Positions 1 through 8,346 of a stretch of 64,000 nucleotides of DNA are shown one piece after another. A program made the position numbers and the translations under genes. This DNA comes from Fervidobacterium changbaicum. GTDB taxonomy: Bacteria; Thermotogota; Thermotogae; Thermotogales; Fervidobacteriaceae. The stretch covers positions 124,001 through 188,000 of the forward strand of contig NZ_CP026721.1 of assembly GCF_004117075.1 (NCBI RefSeq), given 5' to 3'. Within the stretch, counting starts at the first letter, position 1; each line of letters opens with the position of its first letter. The notes below the pieces were generated by a model. It saw only the letters and a program-made list of their open reading frames with translations, was not told where the DNA came from and searched no databases.

Positions 1-1
1 A

Positions 2-2548
2 ATCCAGTCGCAAGCCAAAGAACTTTTGATGCCTTTGGTAGACCCAGATATTGTCTTTGGAATGAATACATCGTACATTACACCAGATGTCTTTCTTGAC
101 CAAAATTTAAGCGAAATCAAAAAAATGAAGCAAATCACATCAAACAAGGTTCCATGCGCATTTTCACCTGTTGAGGCTATATTGCAACCTGGTGAAGAAC
201 TACATCTTTACACAGTTACTGGACATACCCCAGATATGAACTTACTCAAAGAATACGCAGAGAGGTTTTCGAGCCAAGAATACCTTGAAAGAAAAAGAAG
301 AGAAGGCTCGCAAATAATCGAAGAAATTGTCTCCGATGTGTGGACAAAAACATCGTCTGACCTGTTCGATGAATACACAAAGCAAACATACTTGGATAAT
401 GTTCTAAGAGGGGGATATCCAGTAGTTTTACGTGAAGGTAGCGACAGTCTGGTCTACCACGTATATTCAAGAAAGCACGGTGATTTAGAAAGAGACTACA
501 ACTACTTCGTTTTGCTACCTGAGTACTATTCTTCAGGAAACGCAAACTACAGAGACGTTAACCAGAACAGAAGAGAGGATGTTGTGTTCCATCCAGAAAT
601 TGGAAACTACAACATCAGATTCTTCGTCAATCTAATCCAAGCTGACGGTTACAATCCTTTGGTGATTAACGGTGTGAGGTACTCTCTCAACCCAGACTGC
701 GAAGTAGAAGAATTCTTAAAAAGTGAATTAGAAAATCACAAAGACGTTGAAAAACTTCTCAATTTCCTGAAAGCTGGAAATTTGACTCCTGGTAAGTTGC
801 TGAGGTTTATTGAGAAGGAAAATATAAGGCTAAAAAAAGAATTTGAAGAATTCCTGAGAAGCTTAGCACACTATTTGGTCGAGGAAACAGATGCTGTCCA
901 TGGCGAGGGTTTTTGGACAGACCACTGGACGTATAATTTGGACCTCATTGAAAGTTACTTGTCCATCTATCCAGAAACTAAAGAAAAACTGCTCTTCGAA
1001 GATAAGTCCTACACTTACTATGACAATGCGGAATGTGTTTTACCGAGATCTAAACGTTACGTCTTCGTTGATGGAAAGGTAAGGCAGTACAATTCGCTAT
1101 ATTTAGACGAGGACAAGAAGAAGCTCATTGAATCAAGAGGTAAGTTCAAAAACATAGTTAGAACGAACAAAGGGAAAGGTGAGATATACAGAACGACACT
1201 GATATCGAAACTTGTAAACTTAGCGGCGATAAAGTTCGCAACAACAGACCCGGCTGGTGTTGGTATAGAGATGGAGGCTGGAAAGCCAGGATGGTACGAT
1301 GCACTTAACGGGCTACCTGGTCTGTTCGGTTCATCCGTAGCCGAGAGTTTTGAGCTCTTAAGACTGATGAATTTTATTGTTGATGCACTGAGGGAATATA
1401 AGCATCAAATGGTAAGCTTGCCAATAGAAGTTATGAACCTTATAGAAAAAACGCACGAAATAGTTCAGTGGTATGAAAACTCAGATGAGGAAGATAAAGA
1501 CTTCAAGTACTGGGAGAAAATGTCTGACCTAAGAGAATCGTACCGTGAGGATGTAAAATTTGGCTTCGGCGGTGCTGAAATTCAAATAGAAGCAGAAATA
1601 CTTTCAGACATTTTTGATAAATTCCGTATGAAGCTCAAGGCTGCGCTTGATAAAGTTATTTCTGAAAACAATGGTCTGATGCCAACGTACTACTATTACG
1701 AGGCAGTAGAGTACGAAATCATCAACGAGGAAGGTAATCAGAAATTCGTTAATGTGCGCAAATTTAAACAGAGATCAATGCCTCTGTTCTTGGAAGGAAT
1801 GGTTCGCGGCTTCAAAGCTTACGCAACTGATAGGGAATTGCTGAAAGAAATTTACAGAAAGGTAAAACTGTCCGAGTTGTACGACAGGAAGCTGAAAATG
1901 TACAAAGTAAATGCTCCATTAACAAACGAAACAATAGAGATAGGTCGTGCAAAGGCATTTACTCCCGGATGGCTTGAAAATGAGTCGATCTGGTTACATA
2001 TGGAATACAAATACATGCTCGAGCTTATAAAGAACGGACTTTACGAGGAATTCTACGAGGACTTCAAAAATGTAATCGTAGCCTTCATGAACCCAGAGGT
2101 TTACGGGCGAAATCCTCTCGAAAACTCTTCGTTCATAGCAAGTAGTGCAAATCCCGATGAGAAAATTCATGGCACAGGTTTTGTCGCAAGGCTAAGTGGC
2201 GCAAGTGCGGAATTCTTGAGTATGTGGAAAATAATGTTAGCAGGACAAAAACCGTTCAAGTTCATCGATGGCAAGCTCTTTTTGGGCTTCGAACCCATAC
2301 TGCCTGGTTGGTTGTTCGACGAAGAGGGAAAGGTATCGTTTAATTTCCTTGGAAAAGTTAAGGTAACGTACGTGAATCCGAAAAAGCTTGACACATTTAA
2401 GGTTGATATCACAAAACAAAAAGTAAAGCTGAAAACGAAAAATGGTGAAATAGTTGAAATAGACGGTCATCTTGTCCCCGAACCGTATGCAAAACTTGTC
2501 AGGGATGGTAAAATTGAGAGTGTAGAAGTGAGTTTCTTGTACGAATAA
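2..2548 (+). CDS. Partial glycoside phosphorylase of the GH94/GH149/GH161 type (probable beta-1,3-glucan phosphorylase)
   Basis: The frame is already open at the window edge (codons from base 2), so the N-terminus lies outside; an in-frame TTG at 26 is unlikely to be the start. About 848 residues are visible. Clan GH-Q-like landmarks are seen: a GFWTDHWTYNLDL block near residue 300, GKPGWYDALNGLPG with the presumed catalytic acid Asp (codon 1298-1300), and a late ENESIWLHMEYKYMLELI block. Enzymes of this kind split beta-glucans with phosphate to give glucose 1-phosphate, in the cytoplasm. The laminarinase gene 24 bases downstream argues for beta-1,3-glucan or laminari-oligosaccharides as substrate (inference). 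The exact GH family cannot be fixed by eye; GH161 or GH149 fit best by motif and apparent size. Confidence 0.68.
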   Translation: MQSQAKELLMPLVDPDIVFGMNTSYITPDVFLDQNLSEIKKMKQITSNKVPCAFSPVEAILQPGEELHLYTVTGHTPDMNLLKEYAERFSSQEYLERKRREGSQIIEEIVSDVWTKTSSDLFDEYTKQTYLDNVLRGGYPVVLREGSDSLVYHVYSRKHGDLERDYNYFVLLPEYYSSGNANYRDVNQNRREDVVFHPEIGNYNIRFFVNLIQADGYNPLVINGVRYSLNPDCEVEEFLKSELENHKDVEKLLNFLKAGNLTPGKLLRFIEKENIRLKKEFEEFLRSLAHYLVEETDAVHGEGFWTDHWTYNLDLIESYLSIYPETKEKLLFEDKSYTYYDNAECVLPRSKRYVFVDGKVRQYNSLYLDEDKKKLIESRGKFKNIVRTNKGKGEIYRTTLISKLVNLAAIKFATTDPAGVGIEMEAGKPGWYDALNGLPGLFGSSVAESFELLRLMNFIVDALREYKHQMVSLPIEVMNLIEKTHEIVQWYENSDEEDKDFKYWEKMSDLRESYREDVKFGFGGAEIQIEAEILSDIFDKFRMKLKAALDKVISENNGLMPTYYYYEAVEYEIINEEGNQKFVNVRKFKQRSMPLFLEGMVRGFKAYATDRELLKEIYRKVKLSELYDRKLKMYKVNAPLTNETIEIGRAKAFTPGWLENESIWLHMEYKYMLELIKNGLYEEFYEDFKNVIVAFMNPEVYGRNPLENSSFIASSANPDEKIHGTGFVARLSGASAEFLSMWKIMLAGQKPFKFIDGKLFLGFEPILPGWLFDEEGKVSFNFLGKVKVTYVNPKKLDTFKVDITKQKVKLKTKNGEIVEIDGHLVPEPYAKLVRDGKIESVEVSFLYE

Positions 2549-2572
2549 AAGGAAAAGAGAAGGTGATGTATT

Positions 2573-3451
2573 GTGACGATTGCAAAATCTAAGGTTTTTA
2601 AGTACGTGGCAGTTTTGGTAGGATTCATTTTCTTTGGGATACTAACCACGAGCTGTGTAGCAGCTTTAAAGGAGTACGAAGCTATGATAAAAAACACAAG
2701 GTGGAAGTTGGTTTGGTCAGATGAGTTTGATGGGAAAGTGATCGATACGAGCAAATGGAAATACGATATAGGAAACAACAACGGTTGGGGAAACAATGAG
2801 TGGCAATACTATACAGAAGGGAAAAACGCATGGATAGAAAATGGAATGCTTGTTATTGAAGCAAGAAAAGAAACTGTTAAAGAAGGAAACAAGACTTTCA
2901 ATTACACGTCTACACGCATGAAGACGGAAGGGAAGTTTTCGGTCCAGTATGGTAAAATCGAAGCAAGGATAAAGTTCCCTTACGGCAAAGGTCTTTGGCC
3001 AGCATTTTGGATGCTTGGAAGCAATTTTAGATACGTTGGTTGGCCAACATGTGGTGAAATCGACATAGTTGAATTTTTAGGACACGATAAATGGACAGTA
3101 TATGGGACTTTGCATGGACCTGGTTACTTTGGTTCGAGCGGTATAAGCGGAAGTATGAGATTGGAACCTCCTACACCGGACTTTACAAAGGATTTTCACA
3201 TCTTCGGAATAATGTGGGATGAAGAAAAGATAGTCTGGTACGTTGATAACAGAGTATACCATGTAGTTACTAAGTCAGCGATAGAGTCCAGAGGAAAACC
3301 CTGGGTCTTCGACAACGAATTTTTCATAATACTGAACCTCGCAGTCGGGGGAAATTGGCCCGGATACCCCACGAACGAGACACCTTTCCCCGCTAGGATG
3401 TACGTAGACTATGTCAGGGTTTACCAGATGGAGAGCGACGAAGATGAATGA
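2573..3451 (+). CDS. GH16 laminarinase (endo-beta-1,3-glucanase), secreted
   Basis: 292 residues, GTG start preceded by GAAGGTGA. An N-terminal hydrophobic segment ends at a Cys (LTTSC, Cys28), a lipobox-like site, although Thr at -3 is unusual. The GH16 catalytic box GEIDIVEF is complete: nucleophile Glu162, Asp164, acid/base Glu167. Other GH16 blocks are WSDEFDG near the N-terminus, the Trp-rich GLWPAFWMLG before the active site, and GGNWPG near the end. GH16 enzymes with EIDIVE cleave beta-1,3 or mixed beta-1,3/1,4-glucan. It is a bare catalytic domain: the carbohydrate-binding modules found on larger laminarinases are absent, and a separate CBM gene lies at 4978. It probably forms one transcript with the phosphorylase before it and the LacI gene 33 bases after. 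Confidence 0.92.
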   Translation: MTIAKSKVFKYVAVLVGFIFFGILTTSCVAALKEYEAMIKNTRWKLVWSDEFDGKVIDTSKWKYDIGNNNGWGNNEWQYYTEGKNAWIENGMLVIEARKETVKEGNKTFNYTSTRMKTEGKFSVQYGKIEARIKFPYGKGLWPAFWMLGSNFRYVGWPTCGEIDIVEFLGHDKWTVYGTLHGPGYFGSSGISGSMRLEPPTPDFTKDFHIFGIMWDEEKIVWYVDNRVYHVVTKSAIESRGKPWVFDNEFFIILNLAVGGNWPGYPTNETPFPARMYVDYVRVYQMESDEDE

Positions 3452-3484
3452 TTTATTTACAACGTCTTATCCGAGGTGATTTAA

Positions 3485-4492
3485 ATGGCAAACATCAGAG
3501 ACGTTGCGCGAATGGCGAATGTCTCGATAGCCACTGTGTCAAGGGTTATCAACGGTAGTGAAAAAGTTTCTGAAGAGACAAGGAAGAAAGTCCTAAACGC
3601 TATGAAGAAGCTAAACTACAAACCCATGATGTCATTCAAAACAACCTACAGAGAGCTCTTCAAAACCATAGGCATTTTGATTCCCGATATACGCGGATAC
3701 CATTACAGCGATATTGTTATGGCCATAGAGGAATACGCGTATACAAAAGGATTTGATATAATGTTAGCACTTCCTAAAGGCGAACCTGATGCGGAACAGC
3801 ACGTTTTGGACCAATACTTCAGAAGGAAAGTTGATGGGGTCATACTTGGAGAGCTTTACGGAGGTAGCAAACTCATACAACGCTTTGAGAAAAGTGGAAT
3901 ACCGATGGTCGTTGTAGATTTCGCAGTAGATGAGATTAACTTCGATACAGTTAACGTCGATAACGTTGGAGGCGGATACATGGCTATGAAGTATCTCTAC
4001 GAACACGGACACAGAAAAATACTGTTCATACCCGGTCCGGAAAACTCGCCTGCTGCAATCGATAGAGAAAGAGGGATAAGAAAGTTCATTGACAAAGTAG
4101 GAAGAGACAATATAGAAATTTACTATGGAGTCCATAGGGGCTACAACTCTGAACACGGATGGGTGAGTGTAATTCGTCATCTTCAAGAACATGGTCTCAA
4201 TTTTACAGCAATATTCGCAGTCAACGATTGGGCAGCGATAGGTGCTATTGATGCGCTGAAGGATCATGGAATAAAAGTGCCTGACGAAGTCTCGGTAATA
4301 GGTTTTGACGACGCGCCATTTGCAAATTACACCAACCCGAGACTTACAACTGTAATGCAACCGAGGTGGGAAATGGGAACAACCGCAGCTCAGCTTTTGA
4401 TAGAGCGTATAACGGATAAACGAACAAGACTTCCTAGAAACATCATACTCCCAACAAAGATAGTTGAAAGAGAATCAGTGAGACAAATTTGA
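3485..4492 (+). CDS. LacI-family transcriptional regulator
   Basis: 335 residues, the normal LacI length. ATG start with GAGGTGA eight bases upstream. The N-terminal helix-turn-helix is canonical (NIRDVARMANVSIATVSRVI, then the hinge helix region to KLNYKP). The rest is a periplasmic-binding-protein-like effector domain with the usual IPDI, VDGVI, HGHRKI and VIGFDDAPFA blocks. LacI regulators usually repress a nearby sugar-use operon until a sugar binds. Position at the end of the phosphorylase-laminarinase run suggests control of that operon by a beta-glucan breakdown product (inference). No LacI-type operator could be placed because the operon promoter lies outside the window. A terminator follows directly. 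Confidence 0.93.
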   Translation: MANIRDVARMANVSIATVSRVINGSEKVSEETRKKVLNAMKKLNYKPMMSFKTTYRELFKTIGILIPDIRGYHYSDIVMAIEEYAYTKGFDIMLALPKGEPDAEQHVLDQYFRRKVDGVILGELYGGSKLIQRFEKSGIPMVVVDFAVDEINFDTVNVDNVGGGYMAMKYLYEHGHRKILFIPGPENSPAAIDRERGIRKFIDKVGRDNIEIYYGVHRGYNSEHGWVSVIRHLQEHGLNFTAIFAVNDWAAIGAIDALKDHGIKVPDEVSVIGFDDAPFANYTNPRLTTVMQPRWEMGTTAAQLLIERITDKRTRLPRNIILPTKIVERESVRQI

Positions 4493-4496
4493 GAAA

Positions 4497-4530
4497 AAAA
4501 TGCGGAGCGAAATGCTCCGCATTATTTTTC
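4497..4530 (+). terminator. Rho-independent terminator after the LacI gene
   Basis: A 10-bp perfect stem (AATGCGGAGC at 4499-4508, its complement at 4514-4523) with a 5-base loop is followed by ATTATTTTT. The stop codon of the LacI gene is only a few bases upstream. The stem is nearly the same as the one at 5668-5691. Confidence 0.9.
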
Positions 4531-4757
4531 CAACGTAGGAAACTTATCGCAGCATGGGAATTGTTCCTAAATATTACCGCGGATTTCTAATTTAATTTGT
4601 TCATCAAACGCTCATTAAATCCACTTGAAGGGGATATGCTTTCTGGTGAGTTTTTTGTTATGCAGACTTTCTTGAGTTTGCGAGACGAAATAAAAAAATT
4701 AAGAAGTTAATCGTGTTTAGTTCAGATTGTTACGAAATTTCGCCGTGATAAAGTGCT

Positions 4758-4785
4758 TTGCAAGAGTAAGCGCAAACGATATAAT
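4758..4785 (+). promoter_or_regulatory. Promoter for the CBM protein gene
   Basis: -35 TTGCAA (4758-4763), 16-base spacer, -10 TATAAT (4780-4785). A perfect 10-bp palindrome CGAAATTTCG lies just upstream at 4733-4742 and may be a regulator site. The transcript would have a leader of about 190 bases before the CBM gene at 4978, holding a short ORF with its own ribosome site. The remaining bases between 4531 and 4732 show nothing recognisable. Confidence 0.7.
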
Positions 4786-4882
4786 AAAGAACGAATGCTT
4801 TTTAGTCTTTAATAAACGCAGATAGTGTTTTGATAGTGTGTTAGAAAAGATGAAAACGGAGTTGTGGGGAGGTATTAGGGGT

Positions 4883-4990
4883 ATGAAAGATCTTCTTTTT
4901 GAAGGTGTATGTTATGTAGCAACTGTCTTATTGTTTTCGAAATCTTTTGACAAAGCTGAAAGAAAGGTGGTATTCGTATGCGCAAGTTGA
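4883..4990 (+). CDS. Possible 35-residue leader peptide upstream of, and overlapping, the CBM gene
   Basis: ATG at 4883 follows GGAGGT (4869-4874) at a normal distance. The frame runs MKDLLFEGVCYVATVLLF... to a TGA at 4988-4990, so it overlaps the first 13 bases of the next gene, and the ribosome site of that gene (GAAAGGTGG) lies inside it. An in-frame ATG at 4850 would make it 46 residues but has no clear ribosome site. The peptide is mildly hydrophobic and was not recognised. It could be a translated leader that couples translation to the CBM protein, or a chance ORF. Confidence 0.4.
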   Translation: MKDLLFEGVCYVATVLLFSKSFDKAERKVVFVCAS

Positions 4991-5598
4991 TGAAGAGGTT
5001 AGGACTCTTTCTTGTTGTTTTGTTACTGTTTGCTTACAAAACGGAAGTTGTAGCTGATGTCTCTGAGCAATTTGAATTAAGTGGTACAGCAACGAGCTTG
5101 CTCAACAACTGGAACTTCCGCTCAAATATCAGAAACGACCAAGTAAACGCTCCTTTTGAATGGTGGTTGTGGGAAGCAGCAAAATATGGTGTTAGCGATG
5201 GTAATGTTGCAGCATACGGTGTAAAGGATGGGTATGCCTTCATCAAAATCGCAGCTCCAGGGTCTGATACATGGCACATCCAGTTTAATCAGTGGGTAAA
5301 ACTTAAGCAAGAGAAGTACTATCTGATTTCTTTTAGAGCAAAAGCTGACCAACCAAGAACGATCAACGTCAAGATTTTGACGAACCACGATCCTTGGGTG
5401 AATTACCTTGCTCAAACAGTTGAACTCACAAAGGAATGGAATACATATACATTCTACTACAAACATCCGGATAAAGCAGATGAGACCGTCAACTTCTGTT
5501 TTGAACTTGGAAAAGGACCAGCGACTACAGTTTATATAGCTGATGTTATTCTCTTACCAGTTAATGAATCAGAAGTTCAAGAATCTAAAGAAGAATGA
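4978..5598 (+). CDS. Secreted stand-alone carbohydrate-binding protein (CBM4/9-like)
   Basis: 206 residues, ATG with GAAAGGTGG upstream. Residues 1-27 form a signal peptide (basic MRKLMKR, then a hydrophobic core, cleavage near VVADV). The rest is one jelly-roll carbohydrate-binding module of the CBM4/9 type: LLNNWNF at the start, WWLWE, repeated aromatic residues (DTWHIQFNQWVKL), YYLISFRAKAD and NTYTFYYKH, the usual order in Thermotoga laminarinase and xylanase modules. There is no catalytic domain, so it is likely an extracellular or toga-associated binding protein that captures glucan for the laminarinase encoded upstream (inference). It has its own promoter (4758-4785) and terminator (5668-5697). 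Confidence 0.8.
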   Translation: MRKLMKRLGLFLVVLLLFAYKTEVVADVSEQFELSGTATSLLNNWNFRSNIRNDQVNAPFEWWLWEAAKYGVSDGNVAAYGVKDGYAFIKIAAPGSDTWHIQFNQWVKLKQEKYYLISFRAKADQPRTINVKILTNHDPWVNYLAQTVELTKEWNTYTFYYKHPDKADETVNFCFELGKGPATTVYIADVILLPVNESEVQESKEE

Positions 5599-5665
5599 TT
5601 AAGAAAGCTGCAGAATACGGTTTTGAAAACAATTAATGGCTAGGCAACTCATAAGCAGTTAAGTA

Positions 5666-5699
5666 ATAATGCGGAGCGACGCGCTCCGCATTATTTTTT
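5666..5699 (+). terminator. Terminator after the CBM gene, probably bidirectional
   Basis: The stem AATGCGGAGCG / CGCTCCGCATT with a 3-base loop (ACG) is followed by ATTTTTTA on the plus strand. On the minus strand the stem is followed by ATTACTTAAC, a weaker tail, but it sits exactly at the stop codon of the convergent gene 5691-5969 and can serve both. It is nearly identical to the stem at 4499-4523. Confidence 0.88.
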
Positions 5700-5969
5700 A
5701 GGTCTATCAAACTTAATAGCGTTGATAGTAACTTTATAGTGCTTCCCATCAACAATAACATCGTAGGTTATACTGAACTTGTTTGATTGGATACTCTGCA
5801 AATACTCATCGCTTATTTGTTGCCAGAACATGTTTTCAGCAATCAACTGAGCGCGTTCTTGTCTGATAGCTTCTTGTAAAGTTTCTCTTTGTGCAGGAAT
5901 GGTGACAGCGATAATCGTTAAAAAAAGCATGAGTACAATCATCGCAAAAATGAGCTCTGTGTAGAGCAC
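5691..5969 (-). CDS. Small pilin-like / single-span membrane protein of unknown function
   Basis: 92 residues from a GTG start (5969) preceded by an AGGGGGG tract. The N-terminus is one hydrophobic helix (LIFAMIVLMLFLTIIAV) with Glu at position 5 (MLYTELIFAM), followed by an amphipathic Gln/Glu-rich helix and a short beta-rich tail (KFSITYDVIVDGKHYKVTI). Glu5 plus the hydrophobic helix is the pattern of mature type IV pilins and pseudopilins, but the usual leader ending in Gly before Phe or Met is missing. A run of seven C (5974-5980) sits just upstream, and an in-frame stop at 5991-5993 closes the frame. It may be cotranscribed with nfnB. Function not recognised. Confidence 0.55.
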   Translation of the reverse strand: MLYTELIFAMIVLMLFLTIIAVTIPAQRETLQEAIRQERAQLIAENMFWQQISDEYLQSIQSNKFSITYDVIVDGKHYKVTINAIKFDRPKK

Positions 5970-6021
5970 AGTACCCCCCCTATCCCCCGGCTATTGAACG
6001 AATGCAACTGAACCAAAATGA

Positions 6022-7452
6022 TTAATACACCAAGAACTTAACGATTCCTTCTGCAGCTTTTTTACCTGCACCCATGGCCAAGATAACTGTTGCTGAGCCG
6101 GTTACAATGTCACCTCCAGCAAAAACCTTTGGTATGCTTGTCTGACCGTATTCGTTCGTCACAATATAGCCGTACTTGTTTGTTTTTAAATCGGGGAATT
6201 GGTTAAGCAAGAATCTATTGGACTCTGTCCCTATCGCTTCAATTACGACATCCGCTTCGATAACAAAGTTGCTATTTGCTACTGGAACTGGCCTTCTTCT
6301 TCCGCTCTCGTCAGGATCTCCAAGTTCCATTCTTATGCATTCCACGCCGACTAATTTTCCTGTTTCGTTGCCAATGTACCTAACAGGATTGGTCAAGAAT
6401 AGAAATTCAATACCTTCTTCCTTAGCATGATGAATTTCGGCCCGTCTTGCCGGCATTTCCGCTTCCGTTCTTCGATATACTACTGTAACTTGTGCTCCAA
6501 GCCTCAAAGCACTTCTTGCCGCATCCATCGCTGTATTACCACCACCGACAACAACAACCCTTTTACCTACCTTTATGGGGGTATCGTATTCTGGGAATTT
6601 ATAGGCCTTCATTAAATTCACACGGGTAAGAAACTCGTTCGCAGAATAGACACCATTTAGCTCGCTTCCGGGGATTCCCATAAATTTCGGAGTTCCTGCA
6701 CCAACTCCAATAAAAACAGCATCGTACTTTTCAAGCAATTCCTTCGGATGAATTGCGTAACCAACGGGAATATTCTTTATTAACTCTACACCAAGTGTTT
6801 CAAGCTGCAGCACCTCGCGTCTGACTATCTCTTTTGGGAGCCTGAATTCGGGGATACCGTAAACAAGCACTCCACCAAACTCGTGCAGCGCTTCATAAAC
6901 GTGAACTTGAACACCGAGTTTTCCAAGCTCCGAAGCAGCAGTCAGACCAGCAGGCCCAGAACCAACCACCGCAACTTTTTTAGACCTTAAATCAGTTAAT
7001 TTTCTCGGAGCATTGCCGAGTTCCTTAGAGATACCTTCCGAGAACGATAATCTCCCAACTTCGTCTTCGAATCCTTCTTGGCTTGCGAAGTCAGCTACGA
7101 ATCTTTCAAGCGCACCTATATTTATCGGCTTTCCGATCTTGTTTAAGACGCATGCACCTTCGCATTGAACTTCCTGCGGACATACGCGACCGCATATAGC
7201 CGGCAGGTAGTTATAACTCTTGAGTATCTCGTAGGATTTTTTTAAATTGCCCTTGATTATCTCCTTTATAAATCCAGGGATATCTATACCGACTGGGCAT
7301 CCCGAAACACAAGTGGGAACTTTACATTGCAAACACCTCTGCGCTTCCTGATGAGCCAATTCAAACGTATATCCCTGTGAAACTTCAAGAAAATTCCCCT
7401 TTCTTACAGACGGTTCAAGTTCAGGCACTGGAACTCTATCTTTTACAGCCAT
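6022..7452 (-). CDS. nfnB: NfnB, large subunit of electron-bifurcating NADH-dependent reduced ferredoxin:NADP oxidoreductase
   Basis: 476 residues, ATG with AGGTGA upstream. The N-terminal iron-sulfur domain has the two cysteine groups CLQCKVPTCVSGCPVGIDIP and CGRVCPQEVQCEGAC. Two Rossmann dinucleotide sites follow (VVGSGPAGLTAASELG for FAD, VVVGGGNTAMDAARSA for NADP), and the end has the GGDIVTGSATVILAMGAG block of the GltD/GltA-like family. It is the length of T. maritima NfnB (TM1640). Its partner NfnA lies directly upstream and overlaps by 10 bases, which separates it from glutamate synthase small subunits. The complex balances NADH, NADPH and ferredoxin in the cytoplasm of fermenters. 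Confidence 0.93.
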   Translation of the reverse strand: MAVKDRVPVPELEPSVRKGNFLEVSQGYTFELAHQEAQRCLQCKVPTCVSGCPVGIDIPGFIKEIIKGNLKKSYEILKSYNYLPAICGRVCPQEVQCEGACVLNKIGKPINIGALERFVADFASQEGFEDEVGRLSFSEGISKELGNAPRKLTDLRSKKVAVVGSGPAGLTAASELGKLGVQVHVYEALHEFGGVLVYGIPEFRLPKEIVRREVLQLETLGVELIKNIPVGYAIHPKELLEKYDAVFIGVGAGTPKFMGIPGSELNGVYSANEFLTRVNLMKAYKFPEYDTPIKVGKRVVVVGGGNTAMDAARSALRLGAQVTVVYRRTEAEMPARRAEIHHAKEEGIEFLFLTNPVRYIGNETGKLVGVECIRMELGDPDESGRRRPVPVANSNFVIEADVVIEAIGTESNRFLLNQFPDLKTNKYGYIVTNEYGQTSIPKVFAGGDIVTGSATVILAMGAGKKAAEGIVKFLVY

Positions 7453-8315
7453 GATATATCACCTACTTCTTCCAAAAATCTCTCCAGTGCCTTCTGTTCT
7501 TCTTCCTTGTACTGTTGCAACCTTCTTATAAAACTCTCCCAATCCACGTATCTCCCATCAAATTCTGGCCCATCGACACAAACGTATTTAATTTCTTCCT
7601 TTGTAACACCATTTTCTTCTTTTCTTATCAACACCCTGCACCCACCGCACATACCTGTTCCATCAACCATTATGGCATTCAGAGAGACCCAGATTGGTAT
7701 GCCATACTGTGCAGCGATCATGCTCGTAGCCTTCATCATCGGAGCAGGTCCAACTGACCAAATCACATTTGGATTTTCCAAGTTAAATTCTTCCATCATC
7801 CCGTCTACAACCGTTCCTTTTATACCTTCGCTTCCATCGTCTGTGCAAATCACAAGCTTGTCCGCAAAAGAGAACTCATCTTGCAAAATCAATTCTGTAG
7901 ATGTTTTGGCACCGAGTATCACGCGTACTTTGTTCCCAGCATTCTTAAGCGCCTTCGCAATCGGTAGTATAGCGGCTATCCCTACTCCACCACCAATGAT
8001 CAAAACATCTCCATAACAATCTATCTCACTAGGTTTACCGAGAGGTCCCACAATATCGTAGAGTTGCTCACCTGCATTCTTCATACAAAGTTCTATAGTG
8101 GATTTTCCTACAGCCTTCACGACTATTCGAAACGCGTTTTCCTGCGTATCAGCTATTGTTATCGGAATTCGTTCACCTTTCTCTGAGGTTCTAATTATCA
8201 CGAATTGGCCAGGTTTCGCATTTTCTGCAACAAGTGCGTTATCTATCCAGAACTCGTACGTAGCCTTTGCAAGTCGTTGTTTTGACAGTATAGTATTTTT
8301 TGGAATTTTGCTCAT
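7443..8315 (-). CDS. nfnA: NfnA, small subunit of electron-bifurcating ferredoxin:NADP oxidoreductase
   Basis: About 290 residues. ATG at 8315 is preferred over the GTG nine bases earlier because AAGGAGTG lies 7 bases before the ATG and overlaps the GTG. The fold is that of ferredoxin reductase / dihydroorotate dehydrogenase electron-transfer subunits: an FAD barrel (KPGQFVIIR), an NAD site (LIIGGGVGIAAILPIAKAL), and a C-terminal [2Fe-2S] site (GMCGGCRVLI with a later YVCVDGPEFDG). It resembles T. maritima TM1639. It overlaps nfnB by 10 bases (translational coupling) and follows the chemoreceptor gene by 31 bases, so it is probably on the ODP-receptor transcript. Confidence 0.92.
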   Translation of the reverse strand: MSKIPKNTILSKQRLAKATYEFWIDNALVAENAKPGQFVIIRTSEKGERIPITIADTQENAFRIVVKAVGKSTIELCMKNAGEQLYDIVGPLGKPSEIDCYGDVLIIGGGVGIAAILPIAKALKNAGNKVRVILGAKTSTELILQDEFSFADKLVICTDDGSEGIKGTVVDGMMEEFNLENPNVIWSVGPAPMMKATSMIAAQYGIPIWVSLNAIMVDGTGMCGGCRVLIRKEENGVTKEEIKYVCVDGPEFDGRYVDWESFIRRLQQYKEEEQKALERFLEEVGDISWL

Positions 8316-8346
8316 TAAAAACACTCCTTGAAGAACGTTTTTTGGT

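Noticed and set aside
3764-4360. 198-residue open frame on the minus strand
   Set aside because: It lies wholly inside the LacI gene, has low-complexity composition without any motif and no ribosome site.
6022-7452. Glutamate synthase small subunit
   Set aside because: The NfnA gene overlaps it directly and no glutamate synthase large subunit is near.
7507-8016. 169-residue open frame on the plus strand
   Set aside because: Complement of nfnA; no promoter or ribosome site.
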